The notes beneath the pieces are model-generated. The model was not told where the DNA came from. It did not search any database and saw nothing but the letters and a program-made list of their open reading frames with translations. A program made the translations under genes and the position numbers. 64,000 nt of DNA, taken from positions 186,001 to 250,000 of the forward strand of contig NZ_FOLB01000003.1 in assembly GCF_900112345.1 (NCBI RefSeq). Direction: 5' to 3'. Below, piece after piece: positions 9,237 through 18,026 of this stretch. Position 1 is the stretch's first letter. Every line of letters starts with the position of its first letter. The DNA is from Nocardioides terrae (GTDB lineage Bacteria > Actinomycetota > Actinomycetes > Propionibacteriales > Nocardioidaceae).

Positions 9237-10022
9237 TCAGCCGGCGGTCGTGGGCTGGCCGGGGACCGACACGTCGTAGGTCTTCGCGTCCTGCCCCAGC
9301 AGGGCGCGCAGCACCTCGGCCTTCTGCGGCGACTCGGCCGCGCTCCCCCAGACGACCGTGCGACCGTCGCTCAACGCCAGGGTGATCTGGTCGACGGTCT
9401 TGACCTCGACGTGGTCGACGACCCGGGTCAGCTCGACCGGCAGGGCGGTGACCACCCTCGCGGCCTCGCGCAGCGCCTCCGCGCTGGTGCCGAACGGCGT
9501 GGTCACCTTCGGCAGCCCCGCCGGGGCGGTCTTGTAGTCGAGGAAGACGACGCCGTTCTTGTCGAGCCCCCTCAGCCGGCCGCCGAAGTCGACGACCGCG
9601 ACCGGGGTCCGCTCGGTGATCTCGATGCGGACCTGGTCCGGCCACTGCCGCGACACCTCGACATGGTCGACGGCCGCGAGCGCGGCGATCCGGGCGTGCA
9701 CCGCGCCGAGGTCGACCGAGACCAGCGGGTCGCCGATCTCGACGTGGGCGACCCGGCGTACCTGTCCCGGACGCAGCGTCGACACTCCGCTGACCTGCAC
9801 CGACTGCACCGACAGCAGGGTCGAGAACCAGACCACCCACGCCGCGGTGCCGATCGCGGCCAGCACCACCGCGACGGCCAGCACCCGGCGCCAGGCGAGC
9901 CAGCGGCGGCGCCACTGGCGCCGGGCGAAGCGTCGCCGCGTCCGTCGGGCCGCCCGGTCCTCGGCGGACACCGGCGGAAGGGTGCCGGACGTCTCGGCCG
10001 AGGCCCTCGACCTGCTACGCAC
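9237..10022 (-). CDS. ftsQ: Cell division protein FtsQ (DivIB)
   Basis: A 261-residue bitopic divisome protein. A very basic cytoplasmic N-terminus (residues 1-45, many Arg) precedes one transmembrane helix (about 47-67). The POTRA domain follows ([39 protein letters not shown]), then the FtsQ beta domain ([20 protein letters not shown]). It links the FtsL/FtsB complex to peptidoglycan synthesis. Its start overlaps the end of murC by eight bases. Confidence 0.93.
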   Translation of the reverse strand: MRSRSRASAETSGTLPPVSAEDRAARRTRRRFARRQWRRRWLAWRRVLAVAVVLAAIGTAAWVVWFSTLLSVQSVQVSGVSTLRPGQVRRVAHVEIGDPLVSVDLGAVHARIAALAAVDHVEVSRQWPDQVRIEITERTPVAVVDFGGRLRGLDKNGVVFLDYKTAPAGLPKVTTPFGTSAEALREAARVVTALPVELTRVVDHVEVKTVDQITLALSDGRTVVWGSAAESPQKAEVLRALLGQDAKTYDVSVPGQPTTAG

Positions 10023-11424
10023 GCAGCAGCTCCAGCACCTGCGGGCCGACGGCAGTGATGCTGCCCGCGCCGAGGGTCAGGACGAGGTCACCCGGCCGGG
10101 CCCGACGGGCGAGCTCGGCCGCGGCGGCGTCGAGCCCCTCGACGGTCACCACGCGATCGGCGGGCAGCGGGACGTGGTCGGCCACGAGGGCCGCGGTCAC
10201 CTCGGGGTCAGCGTCCTCGCGCGCGAGGTAGACGTCGAGCACCACGACCTCGTCGGCGGCGCCGAGCGCCCGGCCCATGTCGGGCCCGAAGATCCGCGTC
10301 CGGGAGACGAGGTGCGGCTGGAAGGCCACCAGCAGCCGCCGCTCCCCCGCGACCGCGCGGGCGGCCTCGAGGTCGCCCGCGATCTCCGCCGGGTGGTGGG
10401 CGTAGGAGTCGTAGACCTCCACGCCGCCGGCCTCGCCCTTGCGCTCCATCCGCCGCCGGGTGCCGCCGAAGGCCTCGACGCCGCGCCTGAGCGCCTCGAA
10501 GTCGTGGCCGGTGCGCAGCCCGAGCGTGATCGCGGCCAGGGCGTCGAGGACGTAGTGGCGGCCCGGGATCTGCAGCGTGACCCGGCCCAGCTCGCGTCCG
10601 CGGTCGACGACGGTGAAGGAGGAGGTGATGCCCTCGAGGACGACGTCGACGGCACGCACGTCGGCCTGGTCGGTGGTGCCGACCCCGACGAAGGTCCGGC
10701 CGAGGCTCGAGGCGACGGCGCGCAGCTCGGCGGCGCCCGGGTCGTCGACGCACGCGACCAACAGGCCCGCCGGGTCGATCCGCTCGACGAACTCGTTGAA
10801 CGCGGCACGGTAGGCCGCCTCGCTCCCCCACGAGTCGAGGTGGTCGGCCTCGACGTTGGTGACGATGGCGGCGAAGGGCCGGTAGACGAGGAACGCGCCG
10901 TCGCTCTCGTCGGCCTCGGCGACGAACAGCTCGCCCGCACCGAGCTCGGCGTTGGTGCCGGACGCGGTCAGCACGCCCCCGATGGCGTACGTCGGCTCGG
11001 CACCCGCCTCGCGCAGCGCGACGGTCAGGAGGGACGTGGTGGTGGTCTTGCCGTGGGTGCCGGCGACGGCGAGGACCTTGCGGTCGGCCATCACGCTGGC
11101 CAGTCCGGCGGAGCGGGGCAGCAGCCGCAGCCCGAGCCGCTCCGCCTCGACGACCTCGGGGTTGTCCTCGCGGACGGCCGTCGACACGACCAGGGTGTCG
11201 ACTCCGTGGACGTTCTCCGCCGCGTGGCCGAGGTGGACGGTGGCGCCCAGGGCGCGCAGCTCGTCCAGGGTCGGCGAGTGGACGCCGTCGCTGCCGGAGA
11301 CGGTGATGCCGCGCGCCAGCATGATCCGGGCGATCGCGGAGAGCCCGGCGCCGCCGATGCCGACGAAGTGGACCCGGCCGAGCCGGTCGGCGGGGAGGAT
11401 GACCTCGGGGACTGGCACCCTCAC
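10015..11424 (-). CDS. murC: UDP-N-acetylmuramate--L-alanine ligase
   Basis: A 469-residue ATP-dependent ligase that adds L-Ala to UDP-MurNAc. The Rossmann segment HFVGIGGAGLSAIARIM, the P-loop GTHGKTT (residues 122-128), the Mur-ligase EADESDGAFL segment and YDSYAHHPAEI are all diagnostic of MurC. The GTG start at 11424 forms a GTGA overlap with the murG stop, so the two are translationally coupled. Full length with no missing catalytic motif. Confidence 0.98.
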   Translation of the reverse strand: MRVPVPEVILPADRLGRVHFVGIGGAGLSAIARIMLARGITVSGSDGVHSPTLDELRALGATVHLGHAAENVHGVDTLVVSTAVREDNPEVVEAERLGLRLLPRSAGLASVMADRKVLAVAGTHGKTTTTSLLTVALREAGAEPTYAIGGVLTASGTNAELGAGELFVAEADESDGAFLVYRPFAAIVTNVEADHLDSWGSEAAYRAAFNEFVERIDPAGLLVACVDDPGAAELRAVASSLGRTFVGVGTTDQADVRAVDVVLEGITSSFTVVDRGRELGRVTLQIPGRHYVLDALAAITLGLRTGHDFEALRRGVEAFGGTRRRMERKGEAGGVEVYDSYAHHPAEIAGDLEAARAVAGERRLLVAFQPHLVSRTRIFGPDMGRALGAADEVVVLDVYLAREDADPEVTAALVADHVPLPADRVVTVEGLDAAAAELARRARPGDLVLTLGAGSITAVGPQVLELLRA

Positions 11425-12485
11425 CGGCCGCCCACCTCCGCGATGATCCGGGCGAGCCGGTCGTCGGCGTCACGCGGCACGAGCCGCTCGGCCGCGGCGC
11501 CCATCTCGGCCAGCCGGTGCCGGTCGGCGATGAGCGAGGGGACCGTCCCTGTCAGCCACTGCTCGGTGAAGGCGGCGTCGGAGACGAGAAGCGCTCCTCC
11601 GGCCTCGACGACCGGCCGGGCGTTGCGCTCCTGCTCGCCGTTGCCGTGCGGCAGCGGCACGAAGACGGCCGGCACGCCGACCGCAGCGGCCTCCACCACC
11701 GAGTTGGCACCCGCCCGGCAGACCATGAGGTCGGCCCCCGCGAAGGCGTAGTCCATCCGGTCGACGTACCCGACCGGCGCGTAGCCCGGCGCGGCCGGCG
11801 GCAGGTCGTTCTTGGGCCCGACCACGTGCAGCACCTGCACGCCGGCCTCGACGAGGGTCGGCGCGGCGGCGGTGACGGCGGAGTTGAGGCTCCGGGCGCC
11901 CTGGGAGCCGCCCGTGACGACCAGCGTCGGCCGCTCGGCGAGACCGAAGAACGCGAGCGCCTCGCTCCGCAGGGCGTGCCGGCGCAGGGTCGAGATCATC
12001 CGCCTGATCGGCAGGCCGACGTACTCGGCGTGTGGAAGGGGTGTGTCCGGGAAGCTGACCGCGACCCGGGTGGCGACCCGAGCGCCCACCTTGTTGCCGT
12101 AGCCGGGCAGGGCGTTCTGCTCGTGCACGACGACGGGCACCTTGCGACGGCGGGCGGCCAGGTAGGCCGGGACCGAGACGTAGCCGCCGTAGCCCACCAC
12201 CACGTCGGGCCGCACGCGGTCGAAGACGTCGTGGGTCGCCTTCACCGCGCCCCGCAGGCGTGACGGCACCCGGAAGAGGTCGGGGTTGAGCGTGCGCGGC
12301 AGCGGCACCGGCGGGATCAGCTCGAGCGGGTAGCCCGCCTCCGGCACCACCCGCGTCTCGAGCCCGCGGGCCGTGCCGAGGCAGGTGATCTCGACGCTCG
12401 GGTCGAGCCGGCGCAGCGCATCGGCGGTGGCGAGCAGGGGCGAGGTGTGGCCGGCGGTTCCGCCGCCGGCGAGGAGAACACGCAT
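11421..12485 (-). CDS. murG: UDP-GlcNAc--lipid I N-acetylglucosaminyltransferase
   Basis: A 354-residue GT28 enzyme that converts lipid I to lipid II on the inner face of the membrane. The N-terminal glycine-rich loop LLAGGGTAGHTSPLLA is diagnostic. VVHEQNALPGYGNK, VTGGSQGARSLN and the donor site segment CRAGANSVVEAAAVGVPAVFVPLPH are all present. It is 12 bases downstream of ftsW on the minus strand. Confidence 0.98.
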   Translation of the reverse strand: MRVLLAGGGTAGHTSPLLATADALRRLDPSVEITCLGTARGLETRVVPEAGYPLELIPPVPLPRTLNPDLFRVPSRLRGAVKATHDVFDRVRPDVVVGYGGYVSVPAYLAARRRKVPVVVHEQNALPGYGNKVGARVATRVAVSFPDTPLPHAEYVGLPIRRMISTLRRHALRSEALAFFGLAERPTLVVTGGSQGARSLNSAVTAAAPTLVEAGVQVLHVVGPKNDLPPAAPGYAPVGYVDRMDYAFAGADLMVCRAGANSVVEAAAVGVPAVFVPLPHGNGEQERNARPVVEAGGALLVSDAAFTEQWLTGTVPSLIADRHRLAEMGAAAERLVPRDADDRLARIIAEVGGR

Positions 12486-12497
12486 GGCGGTAAGAGA

Positions 12498-13754
12498 CTA
12501 TCGAGAGGCGGACAGGCCGGCCGAGCGCGCCTTGCGCCGGGCGGCGAGAGCGCGGGCCGCCTCCGGCTCGCGACGGGCGAAGCCGATCACCAGGCCGAGC
12601 GCGGCCAGCGTGGGCAGTAGCGCCGAGCCGCCGTAGGAGACGAGCGGCAGTGGGATGCCGATGACCGGCAGCAGCGCGAGCACCATGCCGATGTTGATGA
12701 TCATCTGGCCGATCAGCCAGACCACGACACCGAAGGTGACGTAGCGGACGAACGGGTCGGCCGTCTGCAGCGCGACCCGCAGGGCGGCGTAGGCGATGGT
12801 GAGGAACAGCCCGATGACGAGCAGCGTGCCGACCAGGCCGAGCTCCTCGCCGAGCACGGCGAAGATGAAGTCGGTGTGGGCCGCGGGCAGGTTGCTGCCC
12901 CACTTCTGCGTGGATGCGCCGATGCCCTCACCGAAGAGGCCGCCGCTCGACAGCGCGTAGAGCCCGTGACCGGCCTGCCAGCCGTTGCCCTGGAAGTCCT
13001 TGAACGGGTCGAAGAAGCTCGTCAGCCGGGCGACGCGCTCCTTGTCGACGGTGGCCAGGCCGAAGGCGGCCACGGTCACGATGCTCAGGCACAGGCCGAA
13101 CAGCCGGGCGGGAGCGCCCGCCATCCACAGCATGCCGAGCATGATGGCGAAGAGGACGAGTCCGGTGCCGAGGTCGCGACCGGCGATGACGAGGAAGGTC
13201 GCCAGCAGCATGCCGGGGACCACGGGGATGATCAGGTGGTGCAGGCTGGCGAGCCGGCGCTCCTTGTTGGCGTAGACGTTGGCAGCCCAGAGGATCAGCG
13301 ACAGCTTCGCGATCTCGGACGGCTGGATCGCGATCGGTCCGACGCCGAGCCAGTTCTGGTTGCCGTTCTTGGCCTGGCCCATCACGGCGACCAGGGCCAG
13401 CAGGGCCAGCGAGACGACGTACGCCGCCCAGACGAAGCGCCGGATCCAGCGGGTCGACATCCGGCTGGCCGCGAAGGCGACCGGGAGGCCGATCAGCACC
13501 CAGAGCGCCTGCCGTCGGACCATCGTGTAGGAGTCGCCGAACTGGGTGTAGGACTTCACGCTCGAGGCACTCAGGACCATGACCAGGCCGATGGTCAGCA
13601 GGAGGGCGGTGGCGCCCAGCAGCAGGTAGTAGGACGTCAGCGGCCGGTCCAGCGCCTCGCGCACGGCGCGCAGCCACGGGGTGACCGGCAGCGGGCTGCG
13701 GCTCCTGCGGACCGCGGGGACGAGGGCCGTGTCCTCGGGGTTGGCTGTCGTCAT
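12498..13754 (-). CDS. ftsW: Peptidoglycan polymerase FtsW (SEDS family)
   Basis: A 418-residue membrane glycosyltransferase with about ten hydrophobic segments, which polymerises lipid II with its partner FtsI. NWLGVGPIAIQPSEIAKLSLILW and the C-terminal GIPLPLVSYGGSALLPTLAAL are SEDS signatures (the first run is about residues 132-154). RDLGTGLVLF and HTDFIFAVLGEELGLVG are also conserved. It has a short charged N-terminal tail and an Arg/Ala-rich C-terminal tail. It sits between murD and murG as usual. Confidence 0.97.
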   Translation of the reverse strand: MTTANPEDTALVPAVRRSRSPLPVTPWLRAVREALDRPLTSYYLLLGATALLLTIGLVMVLSASSVKSYTQFGDSYTMVRRQALWVLIGLPVAFAASRMSTRWIRRFVWAAYVVSLALLALVAVMGQAKNGNQNWLGVGPIAIQPSEIAKLSLILWAANVYANKERRLASLHHLIIPVVPGMLLATFLVIAGRDLGTGLVLFAIMLGMLWMAGAPARLFGLCLSIVTVAAFGLATVDKERVARLTSFFDPFKDFQGNGWQAGHGLYALSSGGLFGEGIGASTQKWGSNLPAAHTDFIFAVLGEELGLVGTLLVIGLFLTIAYAALRVALQTADPFVRYVTFGVVVWLIGQMIINIGMVLALLPVIGIPLPLVSYGGSALLPTLAALGLVIGFARREPEAARALAARRKARSAGLSASR

Positions 13755-13781
13755 CCCCTGGCTCCCCCTGCCTCGCGCCGC

Positions 13782-15239
13782 TCAGTGTCCGGTCTGCTCC
13801 CTCACCGCCGCGGCGAACGCGTCACCCCGGGCGGCGTAGTCACGGAACTGGTCCATGGAGGCACAGCCGGGCGCGAGGAGAACGGTGTCCCCGGGCTTCG
13901 CGAGACCGGCAGCGGCCGCCACGACCTGTCGCATGACGTCCGCACCAGTCTCACCGGTCCCAGCTGTCACAACCGGCACATCCGGCGCGTGTCGCGCGAG
14001 AGCGTCGGCGATGACGCCGCGGTCCCGCCCGGTGAGGACCACGGCACGCAGCCGGCCACGCACCGCCTGGACCAGGTCGTCGAACGTCGCCCCCTTGGCG
14101 AGGCCGCCCGCGACCCAGACGACGGGGTCGTAGGCCAGCAGGCTGGACTGTGCGGCGTGGGGGTTGGTGGCCTTGGAGTCGTCGATCCACGTGACGCCCC
14201 CGCTCTCGGCGACGACGGAGATCCGGTGGCCGCCGGGGCGGAAGGACCGCAGCCCGTCGCGGACGGCCGCCTGGCTGACACCGTGGGCGCGGGCCAGGGC
14301 CGCGGCAGCGAGCGCGTTCTGCACGAAGTGCGGCGCCGGGCTGGCCAGGTCGCTGACCTGGCAGAGCTCCGCGGCGCTGGTCGCGCGCTCCTCGATGAAG
14401 GCGCGGTCGACGAGGATGTCCTCGACCAGTCCGAGCATGCCGACGCCGGGCATGCCGAGCGTGAAGCCGATGGCCCGGGCGCCCTCGACGACGTCGGCCT
14501 CCTCGACCAGCCGCCGGGTCGTCTCGTCGGCCACGTTGTAGACGCAGGCCCGCGAGACGCCCCGGTAGACCCGGCCCTTGTCGGCGGCGTAGCCGGACAT
14601 CCCGCCGAGGTCGTCGTACCAGTCGAGGTGGTCCTCGGCGACGTTGAGCACCGCGGCGGACTCGGCCGCCATCGAGTCGGTGTAGTGCAGCTGGAAGCTG
14701 GAGAGCTCGACCGCGAAGACGTCGTACGGCGTCGGGTCCATCACCGCCTCGACGATCGGCAGGCCGACGTTGCCCACGGCCACCGACCGGAGCCCGGCCG
14801 TGCGCAGGATCGTGTCGAGCATCTCGGTCGTCGTGGTCTTTCCGTTGGTGCCGGTCACGGCCAGCCAGGGCGCCGCGCTCTCCGGGTCGCGCAGTCGCCA
14901 GGCCAGCTCGACCTCTCCCCACACGGGGATGCCGCGGTCGCGCGCCTGGGCCAGCAGCGGCGCCGACGGCCGCCAGCCGGGGCTGGTGACGAGCAGGTCG
15001 ACGCCGTCGGGCAGCTGCGCCGTCGACCCCTCGCCCAGCTCCAGCCGGGCACCGAGCACCTCGAGGAGCTGTGCCTTCTCGGCCCGCTCACCCTCCGCCG
15101 GCTTCTCGTCGAGCGCCGTGACGGCGGCACCCAGGTGGAGCAGGTTGTCGGCGGCGGCGAAGCCGGAGACGCCGAAGCCGGCGACGACGGCACGGACGCC
15201 CTCCCAGGAGTCGTGCCGGCCGAGGGTCCGAGGGTCCAT
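13782..15239 (-). CDS. murD: UDP-N-acetylmuramoylalanine--D-glutamate ligase
   Basis: A 485-residue cytoplasmic ligase that adds D-Glu to UDP-MurNAc-L-Ala. N-terminal Rossmann segment VVAGFGVSGFAAADNL, P-loop GTNGKTT (residues 130-136), the LNVAEDHLDWY substrate segment and IDDSKATNPHAAQSSL are all MurD hallmarks. The ATG at 15239 shares one base with the mraY stop (TGATG), which sets the start; the long open frame upstream is mraY read in the wrong frame. Confidence 0.97.
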   Translation of the reverse strand: MDPRTLGRHDSWEGVRAVVAGFGVSGFAAADNLLHLGAAVTALDEKPAEGERAEKAQLLEVLGARLELGEGSTAQLPDGVDLLVTSPGWRPSAPLLAQARDRGIPVWGEVELAWRLRDPESAAPWLAVTGTNGKTTTTEMLDTILRTAGLRSVAVGNVGLPIVEAVMDPTPYDVFAVELSSFQLHYTDSMAAESAAVLNVAEDHLDWYDDLGGMSGYAADKGRVYRGVSRACVYNVADETTRRLVEEADVVEGARAIGFTLGMPGVGMLGLVEDILVDRAFIEERATSAAELCQVSDLASPAPHFVQNALAAAALARAHGVSQAAVRDGLRSFRPGGHRISVVAESGGVTWIDDSKATNPHAAQSSLLAYDPVVWVAGGLAKGATFDDLVQAVRGRLRAVVLTGRDRGVIADALARHAPDVPVVTAGTGETGADVMRQVVAAAAGLAKPGDTVLLAPGCASMDQFRDYAARGDAFAAAVREQTGH

Positions 15240-16306
15240 CAGTTGCCGGTCACCCACTCGGCGTAGAAGATCCCGACGCCGGCGGCGACGCAGAGGCCGG
15301 TGATCACCCAGAACCGGATGACGACGGTGACCTGCTCCCAGCCGAGCATCTCGAAGTGGTGGTGGACGGGCGCCATGCGGAAGATCCGCCTGCCCCTGCT
15401 GACCTTGAAGAAGCCGACCTGCAGGATCACCGAGAGCGTCTCGATGACGAAGAGGCCACCCAGCACGGCGACGAGAAGCTCGGTGCGGGAGAGGATCGCG
15501 AAGCCGGCCAGCGCGGCGCCGAGGGCGAGCGAGCCGGTGTCGCCCATGAAGATCTGGGCGGGCGAGGCGTTCCACCACAGGAAGCCGATGCAGGCGCCGG
15601 CGATCGAGGCCGCGACCACGGCGAGGTCGAGCGGGTCGCGCGCCTCGTAGCACTTGGGGTTGAGCGTCACGCCGCACGTCTGGTTGGCCTGCCAGATCCC
15701 CACCACGACGTAGGCCGAGAAGACGAGCGCGCTCGCGCCGGTGGCCAGGCCGTCCAGGCCGTCGGTGAGGTTGACGGCGTTGCTGAAGCCGGTGACGAGG
15801 AACCAGATGAGCAGCAGCACCACGATCGTGGGCAGCGTCCAGCCGAAGTCGCGCAGGAAGGAGAGGTGGTCGGCGGCGGGGTTGCGGCCGCTCCCGTCGG
15901 CGAGCCGGTCCCACAGCGCCAGGCCGCCGAAGACCAGCGCGATCACCGTCTGGCCGATCATCTTCGCCTTGCTGCGCAGACCGAGGTTGCGCTGCTTGTA
16001 GATCTTGATGAAGTCGTCGAGGAAGCCGACCACGCCGGTCCCGACGAAGAGGAAGAGCAGGAGCAGCGCCGAGTACGACGGCTCGACGCCGGTCGCGAGC
16101 TTGGCGCCGAAGTAGCCCAGTACCGCGGCCACGATGATCGCGACGCCGCCCATCGTGGGCGTCCCGCGCTTGGTGTGGTGGCTGGTCGGGCCGTCCTCGC
16201 GGATCTCCTGGCCGTAGCCGAGCCGGGTGAACTGCCGGATCGCGATGCGGGTGCCGAGCAGCGAGATGAGCAGGGACAGGCCGCCGCCCAAAAGGATCGC
16301 TCTCAT
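15239..16306 (-). CDS. mraY: Phospho-N-acetylmuramoyl-pentapeptide transferase
   Basis: A 355-residue polytopic membrane enzyme that transfers phospho-MurNAc-pentapeptide to undecaprenyl phosphate, making lipid I. HHTKRGTPTMGGVAII is the N-terminal family signature; VGFLDDFIKIYKQRNLGL holds the DDxxK catalytic Asp pair; NLTDGLDGLATG and APVHHHFEMLGW complete the active site. The ATG at 16306 gives the standard MRAILLGG start. The gene immediately upstream is murE rather than the expected murF. Confidence 0.98.
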   Translation of the reverse strand: MRAILLGGGLSLLISLLGTRIAIRQFTRLGYGQEIREDGPTSHHTKRGTPTMGGVAIIVAAVLGYFGAKLATGVEPSYSALLLLFLFVGTGVVGFLDDFIKIYKQRNLGLRSKAKMIGQTVIALVFGGLALWDRLADGSGRNPAADHLSFLRDFGWTLPTIVVLLLIWFLVTGFSNAVNLTDGLDGLATGASALVFSAYVVVGIWQANQTCGVTLNPKCYEARDPLDLAVVAASIAGACIGFLWWNASPAQIFMGDTGSLALGAALAGFAILSRTELLVAVLGGLFVIETLSVILQVGFFKVSRGRRIFRMAPVHHHFEMLGWEQVTVVIRFWVITGLCVAAGVGIFYAEWVTGN

Positions 16307-16442
16307 GACTCCCTCATCGCCTGCTCGTCCGTGGGTGCCCCCACCCGCCCGTCCGGGGACGAGCCCGCACCATCCTGCCGTAGTCGTCCGCCGGCCCTCA
16401 CTCGCCATGCCGGTGGAGCCATCCCGGCGTGTGACCGATGGC
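16307..16442 (-). other. Short murE-mraY spacer where murF is expected
   Basis: Only 136 bases lie between the murE stop and the mraY start. Reading all three minus-strand frames gives no recognisable piece of MurF (no GTNGKT P-loop, no C-terminal ligase motif). The spacer includes a small GGGTG-CCCC-CACCC hairpin and no clear promoter. In nearly all dcw clusters an essential gene of about 1.4 kb occupies this position. Confidence 0.85.
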
Positions 16443-18008
16443 TCACTCCGCAGCGTCCCGACGCAGGGCGGCCAGGGCCTCGCGAGCGACCTGGCGGTCG
16501 TCGAAGGCGTGCACGACGCCGTCGACCTCCTGGCCGGTCTCGTGGCCCTTGCCCGCGATGAGCACGATGTCACCGGTGCGGGCGGCGCCGATGGCCTCCT
16601 CGATGGCGGCGCGCCGATCGTCTCTCTCGAGCACGTCGGCGCTCCCGCGTCGCGCGCCCTCGAGCACGGCGGCCCGGATCGCGGCGGGGTCCTCGGTGCG
16701 CGGGTTGTCATCGGTGACGACGACGACGTCGGCGAGCCGGGCAGCCAGCTCGCCCATCACCGGCCGCTTGCCCGCGTCGCGGTCGCCGCCCGCGCCGATC
16801 ACGACGATGACCCGCCCGCCGGTCAGGGGGCGCAGGGTCCGGATCGCGGCCTCGACGGCGTCCGGCTTGTGGGCGTAGTCGACGACCACGGTGAAGTCCT
16901 GGCCGCCCTCGACCCGCTCGAGCCGGCCGGGGACGCCGCCGCCCTGCCCGATCCCGTTGGCGACGCGCTGGGCGTCGAGGCCCGCCTCCGCCGCCCCGGC
17001 GATGGCGGCGAGGGCGTTGGCCACGTTGAAGTCGCCGGGCAGGGGGCAGCGTGCCTCGAAGCGGACGTCCGGCCCCACGACGGTGAAGGTCGATCCCTGT
17101 GGGCCGAGCTCGACGTCGACCGCGCGCCAGTCCGCGTCGGTGCCGGCGAGGGGGCTCGCTGAGAAGGTCCGGATCGGGATCTGCGCCTCGGCGGCGAGCC
17201 GGCGACCGTGCTCGTCGTCGACGTTGACCAGTCCCATCCGCGCGCGCTCGGGGGTGAAGAGCGACGCCTTGGCGGCGTAGTAGTCGGCGAGGTCGCGGTG
17301 GAAGTCGAGGTGGTCGCGCCCCAGGTTCAGGAAGACCGCGACGTCGAAGACGACCCCGTCGACGCGGCCGAGCACCAGTGCATGGCTGGAGACCTCCATC
17401 GCGCACGCCTTGACCTTCTGCTCCCGCATCCGCGCGAAGAGCGCGTGCAGGTCCGGCGCCTCGGGGGTGGTCAGGGAGGTCTTCACGTCCTTGCCGGCGA
17501 TGCGGGTGCCGACGGTGCCGATCACGCCGGACGTGACACCGGCCCGCTGCAGGCCGCCCTCGAGCAGCCGGGTCGTGGTCGTCTTGCCCTGGGTCCCGGT
17601 GACACCGACCATCCGCAGCGCGGCCGCCGGGTCGCCGTACACGCGTGCGGCGAGGCGCCCGAGGACGCGCCGCGGGTCGGGCGTGACGACGACGGGTACG
17701 CCGGCCAGCAGCGGTGACCCGGGCCGGACCCGGCTGGCGCCGACCTCGTCGGTGAGGACCGCGACGGCACCCGCGTCGAGGGCGTCGGCGACGAAGTCGA
17801 TGCCGTGCACGCGCGACCCGGGCAGCGCGGCGTAGAGGTCCCCCCGGACCAGCCGCTGCGTGCTCAGCGAGAGGCCCGTGACGACGGTCGTCTCGTCGCC
17901 CGAGATCGTCGAGTCCCCGGGCAGCACGTCGCGAAGCTCGGAGAGCGCGACGCGCGGCGAGCGTCGTGGCCGGGTCGCCGCCACGCCGGCGCGGTCGGTG
18001 TCCTGCAT
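16443..18008 (-). CDS. murE: UDP-MurNAc-L-alanyl-D-glutamate--diaminopimelate ligase
   Basis: A 521-residue Mur ligase. The P-loop GTQGKTT is at residues 138-144, MEVSSHAL carries the Mur-ligase Glu, and LNLGRDHLDFH is typical. DNPR at residues 434-437 is the motif that selects diaminopimelate rather than lysine, so the third peptide residue is predicted to be a DAP isomer. GATAAT lies six bases before the ATG, inside the gap after ftsI, so it may have an extra internal promoter. It starts 18 bases after the ftsI stop. Confidence 0.97.
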   Translation of the reverse strand: MQDTDRAGVAATRPRRSPRVALSELRDVLPGDSTISGDETTVVTGLSLSTQRLVRGDLYAALPGSRVHGIDFVADALDAGAVAVLTDEVGASRVRPGSPLLAGVPVVVTPDPRRVLGRLAARVYGDPAAALRMVGVTGTQGKTTTTRLLEGGLQRAGVTSGVIGTVGTRIAGKDVKTSLTTPEAPDLHALFARMREQKVKACAMEVSSHALVLGRVDGVVFDVAVFLNLGRDHLDFHRDLADYYAAKASLFTPERARMGLVNVDDEHGRRLAAEAQIPIRTFSASPLAGTDADWRAVDVELGPQGSTFTVVGPDVRFEARCPLPGDFNVANALAAIAGAAEAGLDAQRVANGIGQGGGVPGRLERVEGGQDFTVVVDYAHKPDAVEAAIRTLRPLTGGRVIVVIGAGGDRDAGKRPVMGELAARLADVVVVTDDNPRTEDPAAIRAAVLEGARRGSADVLERDDRRAAIEEAIGAARTGDIVLIAGKGHETGQEVDGVVHAFDDRQVAREALAALRRDAAE

Positions 18009-18026
18009 CAGGCGATTATCGCGAGG

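Noticed and set aside
7217..9385. A 722-codon open frame on the plus strand opposite ftsZ, pgeF and the ftsQ end
   Set aside because: It is antisense to well-recognised genes, its sequence is low-complexity (Gly, Arg, Asp, Val), and it shows no domain. Long antisense frames are a normal product of very high GC.
9559..11751. A 730-codon plus-strand open frame opposite ftsQ, murC and murG
   Set aside because: Same reason: mirror frame of intact conserved genes with no recognisable motif.
12876..15266. A 796-codon plus-strand open frame opposite ftsW and murD
   Set aside because: Shadow of conserved genes; composition is repetitive and no start context is present.
16340..16360. GGGTG-CCCC-CACCC hairpin between murE and mraY as a terminator
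   Set aside because: Only five pairs, no T tract, and mraY has no obvious promoter of its own, so termination here would silence essential genes.
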